DNA of 64,000 bases from Paraburkholderia antibiotica (GCF_012927125.1 NZ_JABBFZ010000020.1:1-64000); one strand, 5' to 3'; shown: positions 41,890 through 51,959, counted from the stretch's first letter. Program-made: numbers and translations. The notes: generated from the sequence alone by a model not told the origin.

Positions 41890-43017
41890 TCAGGAAATCG
41901 ACACGCCCAGCAAGCGCCCGACGCCGAATGTAAATCCCGCCGCAATCAAACCGATGATGATCTGCCGCAGCGCCGAAAACCCGGCGCTGCGGCCGTTGAA
42001 CAACGACGTGAAGACACCGATCGACGCCAGCGCCAGCATGCTCAGCACGACGCACTGCACGATCGCGTTGACACCGTGAGTCCACAGAAACGGCATCACC
42101 GGAAAGATCGCGCCGAGCGAAAAGAGGCAGAACGACACGGCCGCCGCCGACCACGGATTGCCGCCCAACTCGGCGGGATCGAGCCCAAGCTCCTCGCGCG
42201 TAAGGGTGTCGAGCGCTTTGTCCTTGTTGCGCATCATCTGCGAGGCGACGCGTTTCGCCTCGTTCGCATCGAGCCCTTTCGCGCGGTAGATCAACGCGAG
42301 TTCGTGCTCTTCGGCTTCCGGTTGCTCGTCGATTTCTTCGGCTTCCTTAGCAATCTGCGTGCTCGCGAGTTCGCGTGCATTGGTGACCGACAGCCATTCG
42401 CCGAGCGCCATCGAACACGCGCCGGCGATCAACCCGGCGAGACCGGTCAACAGAATCGCCTTGTTGCCGGTGCCCGCGCCGGCGATGCCCATGATCAGAC
42501 AGAAGTTCGACACGAGACCGTCGTTGGCGCCAAGCACCGCGGCGCGCAGATCGTTGCCCGATGCCGCGCTCTTGTGCCACGACTCGGCGGCGGCGATGCG
42601 CGCGCCCGGCGAGAGACTCGGGTCGCCGCCACCCGCGAGCGTCTGCACGACGGCCGCGTGATGGTGCTCATCGGCCGACATACGGCCGGCATCCTGTTGA
42701 CCTTGATATTTATTGCGGTCCGCGTATTCGGCGGCGGCGAGTGTCGGCAGCACGAATTTCGCGCCAAACAGACGCACGAGGTTCTTCATCAGACGCGTCT
42801 TCACCGCATGACCGTGCCCTTTCGGTTCGATGCCGTTAGCCTTGAGCTTATCGGCCCACACTTGCGCGTGACTGTGTTCGGACTGGGCCAGATCCTGGTA
42901 GACCTGCTTGCGGGTCATGTCTTTCTCGACGCTCGCAAGCGTCTCGTAGAGGGCGGCGCTATGCAGCTCGTCGGAGAGATTTGCCTTGTAGCGCTTCACT
43001 TCATGCTTCGTTGCCAT
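41890..43017 (-). CDS. Ferritin-like/VIT1 family metal transporter (Fe/Mn)
   Basis: The 375-residue protein joins two parts. Residues 1-140 form a rubrerythrin/ferritin-like domain (DELHSAALYETLASVEKDMT, DLAQSEHSHAQVWADKL, SADEHHHAAVV) with glutamate and histidine ligands. The rest is a CCC1/VIT1 membrane domain (LRAAVLGANDGLVSNFCLIM, ACSMALGEWLSVTN, and five helices). Such fusions (MbfA-like) export iron or manganese and protect from oxidative stress. The C-terminus ends LLGVSIS. It is convergent with ampC. A TTG at 43053 would extend it but has no ribosome-binding site. Confidence 0.85.
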   Translation of the reverse strand: MATKHEVKRYKANLSDELHSAALYETLASVEKDMTRKQVYQDLAQSEHSHAQVWADKLKANGIEPKGHGHAVKTRLMKNLVRLFGAKFVLPTLAAAEYADRNKYQGQQDAGRMSADEHHHAAVVQTLAGGGDPSLSPGARIAAAESWHKSAASGNDLRAAVLGANDGLVSNFCLIMGIAGAGTGNKAILLTGLAGLIAGACSMALGEWLSVTNARELASTQIAKEAEEIDEQPEAEEHELALIYRAKGLDANEAKRVASQMMRNKDKALDTLTREELGLDPAELGGNPWSAAAVSFCLFSLGAIFPVMPFLWTHGVNAIVQCVVLSMLALASIGVFTSLFNGRSAGFSALRQIIIGLIAAGFTFGVGRLLGVSIS

Positions 43018-43232
43018 GATCTCGTGCGTTGCCGCCCATGTTGCCGATGGCAAAGCGTAACCGATTCGGAAGCGGCGGCCGGAAAGGCCCTAAAGCATGA
43101 AGTGAGCGAGAAGCAATCCTGTTTTTATCTGCGCTGGCAATGGGATGCCGTATGCGCAGTATCTTTTTCTCGGGGCCGGGCCTCGGCGACACGCTACTGG
43201 CGCGAAGTGCCGTTGTCCGACCCGCGAGCCGT

Positions 43233-44162
43233 TCAGACAGAACGGCCTTCCGCTTTACCGAAGAGCTGATAGTGCTGTGTGCCGGAAACGAACGTGTTGT
43301 CCTTCACGGCTTGCGCGACATCCGGATATTTCGCCAGATACGCCTCTTCGAAACGCGCGCGATCGAACGCCTCTTCGGGCACCTGCTGGATCGGACGATC
43401 GATCCAGAATCCGCACGACACCGGACGTAGCGTCATTTCGAGCTTCGTCGCGTCCTGTGCGGAGAAATAGTGGAACACCAGCGACTTGCGCGTGCGTGCC
43501 GGGTCGGCAATCGGACCGCCTCCATGCAGCAAATTCGCGTGCCAGATCAGCACGTCGCCTTTTTTGGCCGAAAACACCTGTTTTTCGAAGCCGCGCCGAG
43601 CGACTTCTTCCTCGATGTAAGCGTGCCATTTCGGCATTTCGTCGGGCACGAAGTGCCGCAGGCCGTTGCTGAAAATCATCGGCTCGATCTTGTGGCTGCC
43701 CGGATAGTATTCGAGCTGCCCCGCGTCGACGTGCGCATCTTCGAGCGCCACCCAGATCGCAATCAGATGATCCGGCGTGGTCGGCGTCATGTAGATCGAA
43801 TCGACGTGGGCCGGCTGCTGACTGCCCTTTTCGAAGTAAAGACTGTTGCAGAGCGCCGGAGACTGATCGAATAGCTGTTGAAGTACCGGTGCGATCCGCT
43901 CCGAAAGCGCAAGCTCGCGGACATCCGTCATGTCCAGGTAAAGATCGTTGATCTTCATGCGCCGCGTTTCGATTTCTTTCGGCGTCAGCAGACCGAGCAG
44001 ACTGCGCTCGCCGGTATCGAGCAGATCGATCGTCACGTTCATCGGTCGTTCGAGTTTGCGTTTCGCAATCGAATCGACCACGGCGTCTATTTGCTGAGCC
44101 GAGTAAAAACCCGGAAGAATTGCAAAACCGTTCTTTTCAAAGTCTTCTTTTAGACTATCCAC
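43233..44162 (-). CDS. Phytanoyl-CoA dioxygenase (PhyH) family protein with C-terminal YPDVA motif
   Basis: The 309-residue protein has the Fe(II)/2-oxoglutarate set His119-X-Asp121, His213 (NLLHGGGPI) and Arg223/225 (PARTRKSLVFHYF), typical of PhyH enzymes that hydroxylate small molecules or lipids. The last 40 residues hold YLAKYPDVAQAVKDN with SGTQHYQLFGKAEGR. This short motif recurs in unrelated Burkholderia surface and glycosyl proteins, so it is likely an added interaction module. GTG at 44162, six bases after GGAAGG, is the preferred start. The gene is monocistronic; substrate unknown. Confidence 0.75.
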   Translation of the reverse strand: MDSLKEDFEKNGFAILPGFYSAQQIDAVVDSIAKRKLERPMNVTIDLLDTGERSLLGLLTPKEIETRRMKINDLYLDMTDVRELALSERIAPVLQQLFDQSPALCNSLYFEKGSQQPAHVDSIYMTPTTPDHLIAIWVALEDAHVDAGQLEYYPGSHKIEPMIFSNGLRHFVPDEMPKWHAYIEEEVARRGFEKQVFSAKKGDVLIWHANLLHGGGPIADPARTRKSLVFHYFSAQDATKLEMTLRPVSCGFWIDRPIQQVPEEAFDRARFEEAYLAKYPDVAQAVKDNTFVSGTQHYQLFGKAEGRSV

Positions 44163-44494
44163 GATGCACCTTCCTGATTGGCCCTTGGCGTTTTCAAAAT
44201 CGCGCCTGAATACCGCGCAGCGCCAGCGGTGGGCGCATTGCGGCAAATTCTACATTGAACCTCATGGCCGGGCAATTATTCGCGCCGGCAAATGGCATGC
44301 GCATAACAGGCGCATTTGAATCGCAAACGAAAGCCGAGGATTAGCACATCGAGACGCGTGTAAATACGCGTGGCGCGATATCGCGGTGAACGGCGAGAGA
44401 TGAAGCGCGGCTAAACGGACACCGTGGTGAACTCCGCAAAACACCCGGCGCGCCATCTGTCATAAATGTGTCGCGCCGGGCGAGTCGACGGCAA
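44163..44494. other. Intergenic region
   Basis: About 330 bases between two minus-strand genes. No gene or strong hairpin recognised. It must hold the promoter of the PhyH-like gene. Confidence 0.35.
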
Positions 44495-44800
44495 TTACTG
44501 GCTTGCCGCTGCGCCGGTACCGGCCTTCTTTTCGGCCTGCTGCAGCTTGCTCGGATAGTTCGGGTCGTTAGCCGCCGGCTGGTAGCCCGCGTCTTCCAGC
44601 TTCTTCAATTCGGCGTTGCGTTTCGCGCGGGCCTGTTTGCGGGCCGCCTTGCGCTCGGCCTTGGTCGGCTTCGCGGTGCTCGTTTCCGGCTGCGCGGCGG
44701 CATCGGTCGTGCCCTGCGCGGCAGCGAACGGGATCGTGCCGGCCATCAGGGCCACTGCCGAAATCCCAAGCATGATTCGTTTGATGGCGAAGCTCTTCAT
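44495..44800 (-). CDS. Secreted DUF4148-type protein
   Basis: The 101-residue precursor has a signal peptide (LGISAVALMAGTIPFAAAQ) and a lysine/arginine/alanine-rich middle (KAERKAARKQARAKRNAE). It ends with ELKKLEDAGYQPAANDPNYP and LQQAEKKAG, the DUF4148 C-terminal signature of Burkholderiaceae periplasmic proteins. The function is unknown. It is divergent from the porin gene, across a 655-base region with a perfect palindrome. Confidence 0.75.
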   Translation of the reverse strand: MKSFAIKRIMLGISAVALMAGTIPFAAAQGTTDAAAQPETSTAKPTKAERKAARKQARAKRNAELKKLEDAGYQPAANDPNYPSKLQQAEKKAGTGAAASQ

Positions 44801-45455
44801 AACTGATATCCCTTGTAGAGAATTGCTAATAAGTTGGAGTCCGTCTGCGAATCGTGTGCATCAGAACGGGCCGCGTAGCTCCCACGCGAGCCCGTCAACG
44901 GGAGCTTACAGCCAAAAAGCGAAATGTGGGATATCGGCGTGAATGGCAATGCCGATGCGCAGAATCATTGCGGCATAGGCATCGGTTGCCGACTCATGCC
45001 GGCAATACCTCTATTCTGCAATGCAGAATAGACTTCGCTGGCAAATCATCTTCCTTTCAATGCATTAATTAAAAATTCTCTATCCATTACAGCCACTTAC
45101 TCCGGAAATAAAACGCCGCAGCTGTTTTTAGGTGTTTTCCCTTAACAGGCCTGCATTGCAGTTTTTCAGGCGATTTCCCTCGTTGACACAGTCCGAACGA
45201 TCGTGCGAAATTGCGCCTGCATTCCCCGGGCAAATCGGATCGAGTCCATACCACGACTCATTCACGAATCATTCGTCATCAGGAACTCAGTTCACACAAG
45301 AAGCGCGTTCGACCCGCCCCACGTCCCCGGTCATTCACCGATAGTTCGCATTCCTTGCCGATTGCGAAGGCGTGTGCCATGGCCCGTCGGAACCGCGCCG
45401 CGCAGCACCCGTTTCACCGTTTGTCCGATAACGTAAAAACAAGGAGACACGCAGC
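44801..45455. promoter_or_regulatory. Long divergent regulatory region between DUF4148 and porin genes
   Basis: The 655 bases hold no gene. They contain the 21-base palindrome at 45011-45031 and AT-rich stretches near 45060-45130 that could serve as promoter. A clear AAGGAG at 45439-45445 serves the porin. Leader length upstream of the porin suggests post-transcriptional control is possible. Confidence 0.45.
45011..45031. promoter_or_regulatory. Perfect palindromic operator candidate
   Basis: CTATTCTGCA-A-TGCAGAATAG is a perfect 21-base palindrome with ten-base arms. Shorter copies lie at 53413-53427 and 53613-53625, and a degraded one at 36321. The form suits a dimeric regulator such as an IclR- or LysR-type protein. 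Confidence 0.55.
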
Positions 45456-46547
45456 ATGCCGGTCAGTCATCGCAACAGGGTGGGAGCCATTCTTGGCTTG
45501 ATGGGTGCATGTGCGTTCGGCACGGCTCAGCATGCCAATGCGCAAAGCAGCGTCACGTTGTACGGCATCGTCGATGCGTCGCTGCTCTATACCAACAAGA
45601 CGCTCAATACGACGACCGGCCAGAGCGCCAGTCATCAGTACGCGTTTACCGATAGTGGGCTAACCGGCTCGCGCTTCGGCATGCGCGGCGCCGAAGATCT
45701 GGGCGGCGGCATGCGCGCGATCTTCCAGCTCGAAAGCGGCTTCAGCGTGGCCAATGGCGGATTGAACAACTCGAACGGCAATCTGTTCGGCCGCCAGGCG
45801 TGGGTCGGCATCGATAGCCGCTACGGCACGGTCAAGGCCGGTCTGCAGTTCTCGCCGTTCTTCCTGTCGGTCTACGACTCCGATCCGCGCGAAATGGCCT
45901 ATTTCGGCAGCGGCCTCGTCACCTATCTGAACAACGTCTACGTGACGGGTCTGTTCAACCCCAACGGCATTTCCTATACGTCGCCGGAAATCGCCGGCTT
46001 GCAGGCCAGCGGCATGTTCGCGTTCGGCGGTACCGCCGGCGACTTCCAGGCCGGTCGCCAGTACTCGGCGAGTCTGCGTTACCACTTCGGCGGCCTGACG
46101 CTCGATGGCGCGCTGTACAGCGGCAACGCGGGCGGCAGCGCCGCGTCGATCGCGATTCCGAGCGTGGTCGAATTCGTCGGTCGCACACTTGGCGCGCGCT
46201 ATACCTTCGACAGATTGACTCTGAAGGCCTCATACACTCAGTACAAGGTCGCGGGCTCGTTCAACAATCGCGTCTACTCGGGCGGCGCGAGCTTCGGCAT
46301 CACGCCGGCACTGAATATCGATGCGGGTGTGTGGGTTACGCGCGATGCGAACGACGGAGCGAACAATTCGATCCTCGCGTCGACCGGACTCGAGTACTCG
46401 CTGTCGAAGGCCACGATCACGTATGCGCAGGTCGGCTTCGTGACCAATCACGGCGGCATGCATACCGGGCTGTCGGTCAACAACGCGCTGGATCTGCCGA
46501 CCGGCACGACGGCCGGCGCGAGCATCGGTATTCGCCACACCTTCTGA
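45456..46547 (+). CDS. Gram-negative porin (OmpC-like, Burkholderia type)
   Basis: The 363-residue precursor has a signal peptide ending AQHANAQS and the porin start SSVTLYGIVDASLLYTNK. Typical strands (DSGLTGSRFGMRGAEDLGGG, AIFQLESGFSVANGG, FGRQAWVGIDSRYGTVKAG) follow, and the protein ends GIRHTF with the C-terminal Phe needed for outer-membrane assembly. It forms a trimeric 16-stranded diffusion channel. AAGGAGACAC before the ATG supports the start. A hairpin at 46583 terminates it. Confidence 0.92.
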   Translation: MPVSHRNRVGAILGLMGACAFGTAQHANAQSSVTLYGIVDASLLYTNKTLNTTTGQSASHQYAFTDSGLTGSRFGMRGAEDLGGGMRAIFQLESGFSVANGGLNNSNGNLFGRQAWVGIDSRYGTVKAGLQFSPFFLSVYDSDPREMAYFGSGLVTYLNNVYVTGLFNPNGISYTSPEIAGLQASGMFAFGGTAGDFQAGRQYSASLRYHFGGLTLDGALYSGNAGGSAASIAIPSVVEFVGRTLGARYTFDRLTLKASYTQYKVAGSFNNRVYSGGASFGITPALNIDAGVWVTRDANDGANNSILASTGLEYSLSKATITYAQVGFVTNHGGMHTGLSVNNALDLPTGTTAGASIGIRHTF

Positions 46548-46582
46548 ACGGCGCCGATGCCCCAGCAAGCGCGCAAACAAAA

Positions 46583-46620
46583 ACGGGCGACGCAAGCCTG
46601 ATCGGCATTGCGTCGCCCGT
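46583..46620 (+). terminator. Terminator hairpin after the porin gene
   Basis: A perfect 13-bp stem ACGGGCGACGCAA / TTGCGTCGCCCGT with a twelve-base loop lies 36 bases past the porin stop. No T-run follows. Confidence 0.5.
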
Positions 46621-46659
46621 GGATCGATGCGGCGGAGAGAAGAAAAACGCTAGCTGCTT

Positions 46660-46690
46660 CCTTCGGCTCGACCAGCTCGAAAGCCGAAGG
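46660..46690 (-). terminator. Terminator hairpin after the autotransporter gene
   Basis: A 9-bp stem CCTTCGGCT / AGCCGAAGG lies 44 bases past the autotransporter stop. On the minus strand it is followed after some bases by GTTTTTC. Confidence 0.4.
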
Positions 46691-46733
46691 AAGCCGAAGA
46701 AAGCGAAACCAGCGCGCGAGGCTTTGCCCCCGC

Positions 46734-49700
46734 TTAGAACGTCGCCTTGAACGTGCCCTGCACGGTCTGACTCGTCGTGCCGCCGCCGAACTGGCCACCG
46801 TAGTTCAGGCCCAGCGTGGCCGACGACGTCACGTGGAAATCCACGCCACCTTGCACCAGCGCCGCGTTGCGCGCAATCGGCACACCCCCGACCGTGAACT
46901 GATCGCTGCCGGCAAACGCGAGCGTCGATTCCGGCACGGTATTGCCGAATGCGTACTGCCACGCAAGCGAACCGTTCAGCGTCACCTTCGTCTTGCTGCC
47001 CAACGCGAGATCGGTCGAACCGCGCACGCCCAGCGTCGAGAACGCCGTATTGGTCGTGCCCGACTGGCCGGCCAGCGCCGCGGCGCCACCCTGCTCGCTG
47101 AAGCTGCTGTTGCGCAGGTTCACATACGCGATGTTCGCGAACGGCTCGATCGTCGCCATCGGCAGCGTGAAGCGGTAGCCGATGTCGCCGAACACCTGGG
47201 TCGTGCGGGCGTTGTAGTCGCTGTTCACATTGTCCGAATAGCCGACAAACGAAGGCGAGCGCGCGGTGCTGATCGAGTGCCACGAGAACGCTGCGCCGGT
47301 GCGGAAGCCGAGGTTGCCCCACTGCGTGCCGCCATAGACGCCGACGTGATAGTTGTCGCTGCTGGCCGACGAATTGCGTTCGTCGACGTTGAGGCTGGTG
47401 TTGCTGTAACCGGCCAGCGCACCGACGCGCCAGCGCCCACCGACGAGCGTATCCGTGCCCATCATGAACCCGCCGGTCGTCTGACGCAGACGGGCGGCAT
47501 TGCCGTCACCATCCGTATCGCCCCACGCGCCGAACGCACGTGCCCACACCGCGGGTTGCGATTCGCTGCCCGAGCACCCTGCGCTTGCGCCGCCGGCCGT
47601 CGCAATGCTGTTACCCGCGCCCGGTGCACAGAAGCTCTGGCGCACGCGGCTGATCGCCGTATCGCGGATGTAGCGGCTGTCGTTGATCAACGCAGTCTTG
47701 ACCGATGCATGCAGTTCGCCGGACAGCTGGTTGAACGCGTGACGCGCATCGTCGTCGTTGCTCTGCATGCTGACCGCGTCCTTCATCGGATTGCCGTCGG
47801 GCAGGGTTTGCAACGCGCCCGCGGTGGCGATTTCGTTGCGCGTCTTCGCCGCGTCGACGAAGTTGCGAACCTTCACGGCCTTCAGGTAGACATTATTGGC
47901 GTCGTACGCATCGGTCAGCGCGTAGAACGCGCCGTTCACGTCGCCCGTCAGCGCATAGGTGCCGGTCACGCCGTCGGTTGCGCTCAGTACCGTGTATTCC
48001 GCGTTGACCGGATACGCACCCGGAGCAATCTTCTGCACCTCGAGAGTCGAGCCCGACTCGATGGTGGCCGCGCCGTTCACGACGATCCTGTCGGAACTGC
48101 TGCCCGAGGCCGGATCGACCTCGACGTGATACGTCGAGCCCGCCGCTTGCGAGAAGTCTCCGTTCACGCTCAGCGTGCCGATCGAATTGCCCGGGGACAC
48201 CGTGCCGCCCGATTCGATGCGGGTTGCGCCGACGGTACCGTTGCCGCCGAGCGTCGCGCCGTTCTGCACGGTGACCGCCGAATTGCCGAGGTAGCCGTTC
48301 ACGCTAAGCAGGCCGCTGGCGACCGTGGTCGCGCCGGACAGGTTGCTGTTGCCGGTCAGCTTCAGCGAACCCGCGCCGGTCTTGGTCAGGCTGCCGGTGC
48401 CGTCGATCGCGTTGGCGAAGATGGCCGCGCTCGGCTGGTCGATGACGAGCGCGCCGTCGTTGACGATGCCGCCCGAGCCGAAGCTCGTCGCCGAGCCGAT
48501 CACCGTGCCTTCCGCAATCGTGGTGCCGCCGGAGTAGCTGTTCGTGCCGCTCAGCGTGAGCGTGCCCGCGCCGGTCTTCGCCAGGCTACCCGCGCCCTCG
48601 ATCGTGCCCGACAGCGTCGCGTCCGAGCTCTCGTTCGCCGTCAGCACTGCCGACGACGACGAGCCGAGGTCGATCGTGCCCGCCCCCGACAGGTTGTTCG
48701 CCGTCTGCGAGAAACCGTTCAGCGCAAGCGTCGCGCCTTCGTTGACCGTCACCGACGAGCTGTCGGCGAACGCGTTTTCGGTGCCGGTGGCAAGCGTGCC
48801 GCCGTTGATCGTCGTGGCACCGGTGTAGGTGTTCTGCGCCGACAGCGTCAGCGTGCCCGCGCCGTTCTTGGTCAGGTCCTTGCCGTTCCAGCCCGTTGCC
48901 GAGGCCGCCTGGTCCGCCAGCACCACGTCGGCATTGAACGCTTCCGACGCGTCCGTCAGCGTGAAGGTGCCGTTGCCGTTGGTCGTGCCCGCGTCCCACG
49001 TCAGACCGAAGCCGACGCCGTAGCTCAGGTTGTCCGCGCTCTTGCGCGCTTCAACCGTGAGGTAGTCGACCGGAGCAGTTGCGCCGCCCACGCTGACCGA
49101 CGAGAAGTCGCCGGTAATACCATTCGTGGTACTGATGATGGCGTACGTCGAATCCTCCGCCGCGCTGACCGACGCTGGCGCCGACGAGCTGAAACCGGCG
49201 ACGTTCAGCGTGCCGCCGAGCGTCGCCGAGTCCGCCGAGATGAGCGGCGCGTTCTGACCGCCGACATTGACGTTGAGAACCGAATCCGCGGACTGCGTGA
49301 GCGCGTTGGCGATCTCCAGCTGCGAGTTGAAGCCGAGCGTCGTCGTCGCGCCGCTGGCGGTCGTCAGGCTGTCCGCGGAGAACACGCCGTTCTGATCGAA
49401 AGCCAGCGTGCCGGCCGTCACGTTGACCGCACCCGCCGACGAGTTCGCGGCGCTCAGCGTGGCCGCGCCCCCGCCCGTCTTCAACAGTGCGCCCGTGCCG
49501 GTGAGCTGGTTGGCCAGCGTGCCGTTGTCGGCGAAGTCGAGTTGCAACGTGCCGTTATTGGCGACCGCGCCGCTGCCGAGTGCATTGCCGTTCGTCGCGA
49601 CCAGCGTGCCACCGTCGATCGTCGTGCCGCCGCTATAGGTGTTGGCACCCGACAGCGTGAGCGTGCCGGCGTCGCTCTTGGTCAGTGCCCCAGTGCCGGA

Positions 49701-51959
49701 AATCACGCCGGAGAACGTGGTAGCGGCCGTGCCGCCTGAGGTCAGATCTGCCGAGCCGAGCAGCACCGAGCCGGTGCCGGAAAGACCGTTGGCGGTCTGA
49801 TCGAGATTGTTCTGGCTGAGGTCCAGCGTGCCGTCGACTTCGACCGCGCTGCTCGCGGCAAACGCGTTGGCGACGCCGCCGAGCAGCGTGGAACCGGCCG
49901 AGATGGTGGTCGCGCCGGTGTAGCTGTTGCCGCCGTTCGACAGTTCGAGCATGCCGCCGCCCTGCGCGGTGAGGCCGCCGCTACCGGCGAGCAGACCCGT
50001 CACGTTCAGCGTCTTGCCCGCGTCGACGTTCATGATCGCGTTGCCGCCGAGCGTGATGTTGCCGGTGGATGCGAGCGTGCCGCTGCCGGCGATCTGGCCG
50101 CCGTCCTGCACGTTGATATTGGCCGCGTCCAGCGTGAAGAGACCGCCCGCGACGTCGATCGTGCCGCCCGTTTGCAGATTCAGCGTCTGCGCGCGCACGC
50201 TCGTGTTGTCGTTGCCGACCAGCGTGCCGGCCGTGGCGCTGCCGTCCGTATCGGTGCCGGTGGTAATCGTGAAGGTACCGCCCGAGGTGCTGCCGTAATT
50301 GACGCCGTCGGCGAGCACGAAGGTGCCGCCCTGTACCGATGTGTTGGCCTGGATGGCCGAGTCGTAGTTCGTCGTCGCGCCGTTGTCGCCATAGAACACC
50401 ACCTCGCCCGCGCCCGTCTTGTTGACCGTGACGGTCGAACCCGCGATCGAGCCGACCGGGTCGTAGAACAGGATCTGATAGCCGGCGTTGGCGTTCAGGT
50501 TCAGCGTGCCCGACGAACCGAGGTAGATCGCGTTCGGCGTACCGGTGCCGGCGATGGGCGCATACGACGAGTCGAACTGGACACCCTGTTTGTTGCCCTG
50601 GAACACGATGTTGTCGTTCAGCGCGTTCAGCGCGACCGTGCCGGACTGCAGATAGATCGCGCCACCGTTGGTGGACGCGTAGTTGTCGAGGAATTGCGAA
50701 CCGGACGACAGGCTCACCAGCGCCGCGGACGAATCGTAGTAGATCGCGCCGCCATTGCCGGCGCCGCTGCCCGAACCGGCCTTGATCGCGTAGTTGTTCC
50801 TGAAGATCGCAGCGGCGTTGAACAGGTACTGATAATTGTACGAAGAGCCGTTACCGTATGCGCTGATTGCACCGCCATAAGCCGAGCCGCCCGCGCCGGT
50901 CGAGACGACGTAGTTGCCGTCGAACACGACCGGAGCGTTGAACTCGACCACCGAGGCGCCCGAGCCCGGGCTCAGATAGCCGATGTTGATTGCACCGCCA
51001 CGTGGATTGCCGGCGCCGGTGGACGACGTCACCACATGGTTGCCCGTGAAGGTCGTGTCGCCGTTGAACGTCAGCGTCGACGCGCCGCCCCAGATGTCGA
51101 TCGCGCCACCGAAGTAGTTCCTGGCAGAATTGTTGTTGAAGACGGTGTTGCCGTTGAACGTCAGAACGCCGGTGTTCTGATACATCGCAATCGCACCACC
51201 GTAGTTGTCGGTGGTATTGGAGTCGAACGTATAGTCGCCGTTGAACGTCATGTTGCCGCCGTAAAGCGAAATGACGCCGCCGCCGTCGCCGGTCGACACG
51301 TTGTTCGAGAACACCGCGCCATTCGCGCCGGTACCGGCGGTCACGTTCATGAACGTGCTGCCGGTGGTGCCGCTCATATAGAACACGTTGCCGTATGCGC
51401 CCTGCAGGCCGTCGAACGTAACGTTGTTCAGATAGATATTCGACGTGTGCGTACCGCCATTGTCATAAAATACGCCATACGCCGAATTGGCGGTTTGTCC
51501 CAATGTCAGATTGGATAGCGTAATGGAATTACCATCCACCGCGCTGGTCAGGTTAAATACCTGATTGCCACCTCGTGTAATGGCATTACCATTGCCGTCC
51601 AGCGAAAGCGTGGATTTCGCGGCCGAATTCATCGATACGGCGCTATTCCACGTCGCATTGGAATTGATCGCGAATTGATAGGCGGAAGCGGACCAGTTCG
51701 TGCCGCTATTCAGATAACCGCCGATATCGGTTCCCGTCGGAATGACGACCTGCGCGGAAGCGAATGGCGCGACCGCCAGCAGGGAAAGCTGGGCAAGTGC
51801 CGCGACGAGCGGCTTTCTGGTGAAAATCGCGCCGGCTGATTGCATGCTCTGGGTGTTATCTTTCACCGATTGGCTTTTGCCGCTGCGCGTAACGAGTTCG
51901 GATACCGCGACCCACGCGTTTAACGCCTCGTTCCATATGCAGCGATACGATTTATTCAC
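46734..51959 (-). CDS. Autotransporter with extended signal peptide, Pmp-like/PATR passenger and beta-barrel
   Basis: The protein has 1741 residues and a GTG start. Residues 1-30 form the extended signal region (MNKSYRCIWNEALNAWVAVS) of large autotransporters, with cleavage near FASAQ. The passenger first has Pmp-like repeats with FNGD, GGAI and NN patterns (about 180-480), then at least six beta-strand repeats of the GAGTLTLSGANTYSGGTTI type. The last 280 residues (from WARAFGAWGD) are the autotransporter barrel, ending in FKATF with terminal Phe. A small Cys loop (FCAPG...GCSG) precedes the barrel. It is a likely surface adhesin or biofilm factor secreted by type Va. Confidence 0.92.
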   Translation of the reverse strand: MNKSYRCIWNEALNAWVAVSELVTRSGKSQSVKDNTQSMQSAGAIFTRKPLVAALAQLSLLAVAPFASAQVVIPTGTDIGGYLNSGTNWSASAYQFAINSNATWNSAVSMNSAAKSTLSLDGNGNAITRGGNQVFNLTSAVDGNSITLSNLTLGQTANSAYGVFYDNGGTHTSNIYLNNVTFDGLQGAYGNVFYMSGTTGSTFMNVTAGTGANGAVFSNNVSTGDGGGVISLYGGNMTFNGDYTFDSNTTDNYGGAIAMYQNTGVLTFNGNTVFNNNSARNYFGGAIDIWGGASTLTFNGDTTFTGNHVVTSSTGAGNPRGGAINIGYLSPGSGASVVEFNAPVVFDGNYVVSTGAGGSAYGGAISAYGNGSSYNYQYLFNAAAIFRNNYAIKAGSGSGAGNGGAIYYDSSAALVSLSSGSQFLDNYASTNGGAIYLQSGTVALNALNDNIVFQGNKQGVQFDSSYAPIAGTGTPNAIYLGSSGTLNLNANAGYQILFYDPVGSIAGSTVTVNKTGAGEVVFYGDNGATTNYDSAIQANTSVQGGTFVLADGVNYGSTSGGTFTITTGTDTDGSATAGTLVGNDNTSVRAQTLNLQTGGTIDVAGGLFTLDAANINVQDGGQIAGSGTLASTGNITLGGNAIMNVDAGKTLNVTGLLAGSGGLTAQGGGMLELSNGGNSYTGATTISAGSTLLGGVANAFAASSAVEVDGTLDLSQNNLDQTANGLSGTGSVLLGSADLTSGGTAATTFSGVISGTGALTKSDAGTLTLSGANTYSGGTTIDGGTLVATNGNALGSGAVANNGTLQLDFADNGTLANQLTGTGALLKTGGGAATLSAANSSAGAVNVTAGTLAFDQNGVFSADSLTTASGATTTLGFNSQLEIANALTQSADSVLNVNVGGQNAPLISADSATLGGTLNVAGFSSSAPASVSAAEDSTYAIISTTNGITGDFSSVSVGGATAPVDYLTVEARKSADNLSYGVGFGLTWDAGTTNGNGTFTLTDASEAFNADVVLADQAASATGWNGKDLTKNGAGTLTLSAQNTYTGATTINGGTLATGTENAFADSSSVTVNEGATLALNGFSQTANNLSGAGTIDLGSSSSAVLTANESSDATLSGTIEGAGSLAKTGAGTLTLSGTNSYSGGTTIAEGTVIGSATSFGSGGIVNDGALVIDQPSAAIFANAIDGTGSLTKTGAGSLKLTGNSNLSGATTVASGLLSVNGYLGNSAVTVQNGATLGGNGTVGATRIESGGTVSPGNSIGTLSVNGDFSQAAGSTYHVEVDPASGSSSDRIVVNGAATIESGSTLEVQKIAPGAYPVNAEYTVLSATDGVTGTYALTGDVNGAFYALTDAYDANNVYLKAVKVRNFVDAAKTRNEIATAGALQTLPDGNPMKDAVSMQSNDDDARHAFNQLSGELHASVKTALINDSRYIRDTAISRVRQSFCAPGAGNSIATAGGASAGCSGSESQPAVWARAFGAWGDTDGDGNAARLRQTTGGFMMGTDTLVGGRWRVGALAGYSNTSLNVDERNSSASSDNYHVGVYGGTQWGNLGFRTGAAFSWHSISTARSPSFVGYSDNVNSDYNARTTQVFGDIGYRFTLPMATIEPFANIAYVNLRNSSFSEQGGAAALAGQSGTTNTAFSTLGVRGSTDLALGSKTKVTLNGSLAWQYAFGNTVPESTLAFAGSDQFTVGGVPIARNAALVQGGVDFHVTSSATLGLNYGGQFGGGTTSQTVQGTFKATF

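Noticed and set aside
46608..49739. 1043-codon open frame antisense to the autotransporter
   Set aside because: Shadow frame of repetitive high-GC coding sequence; no domain and no start signal.
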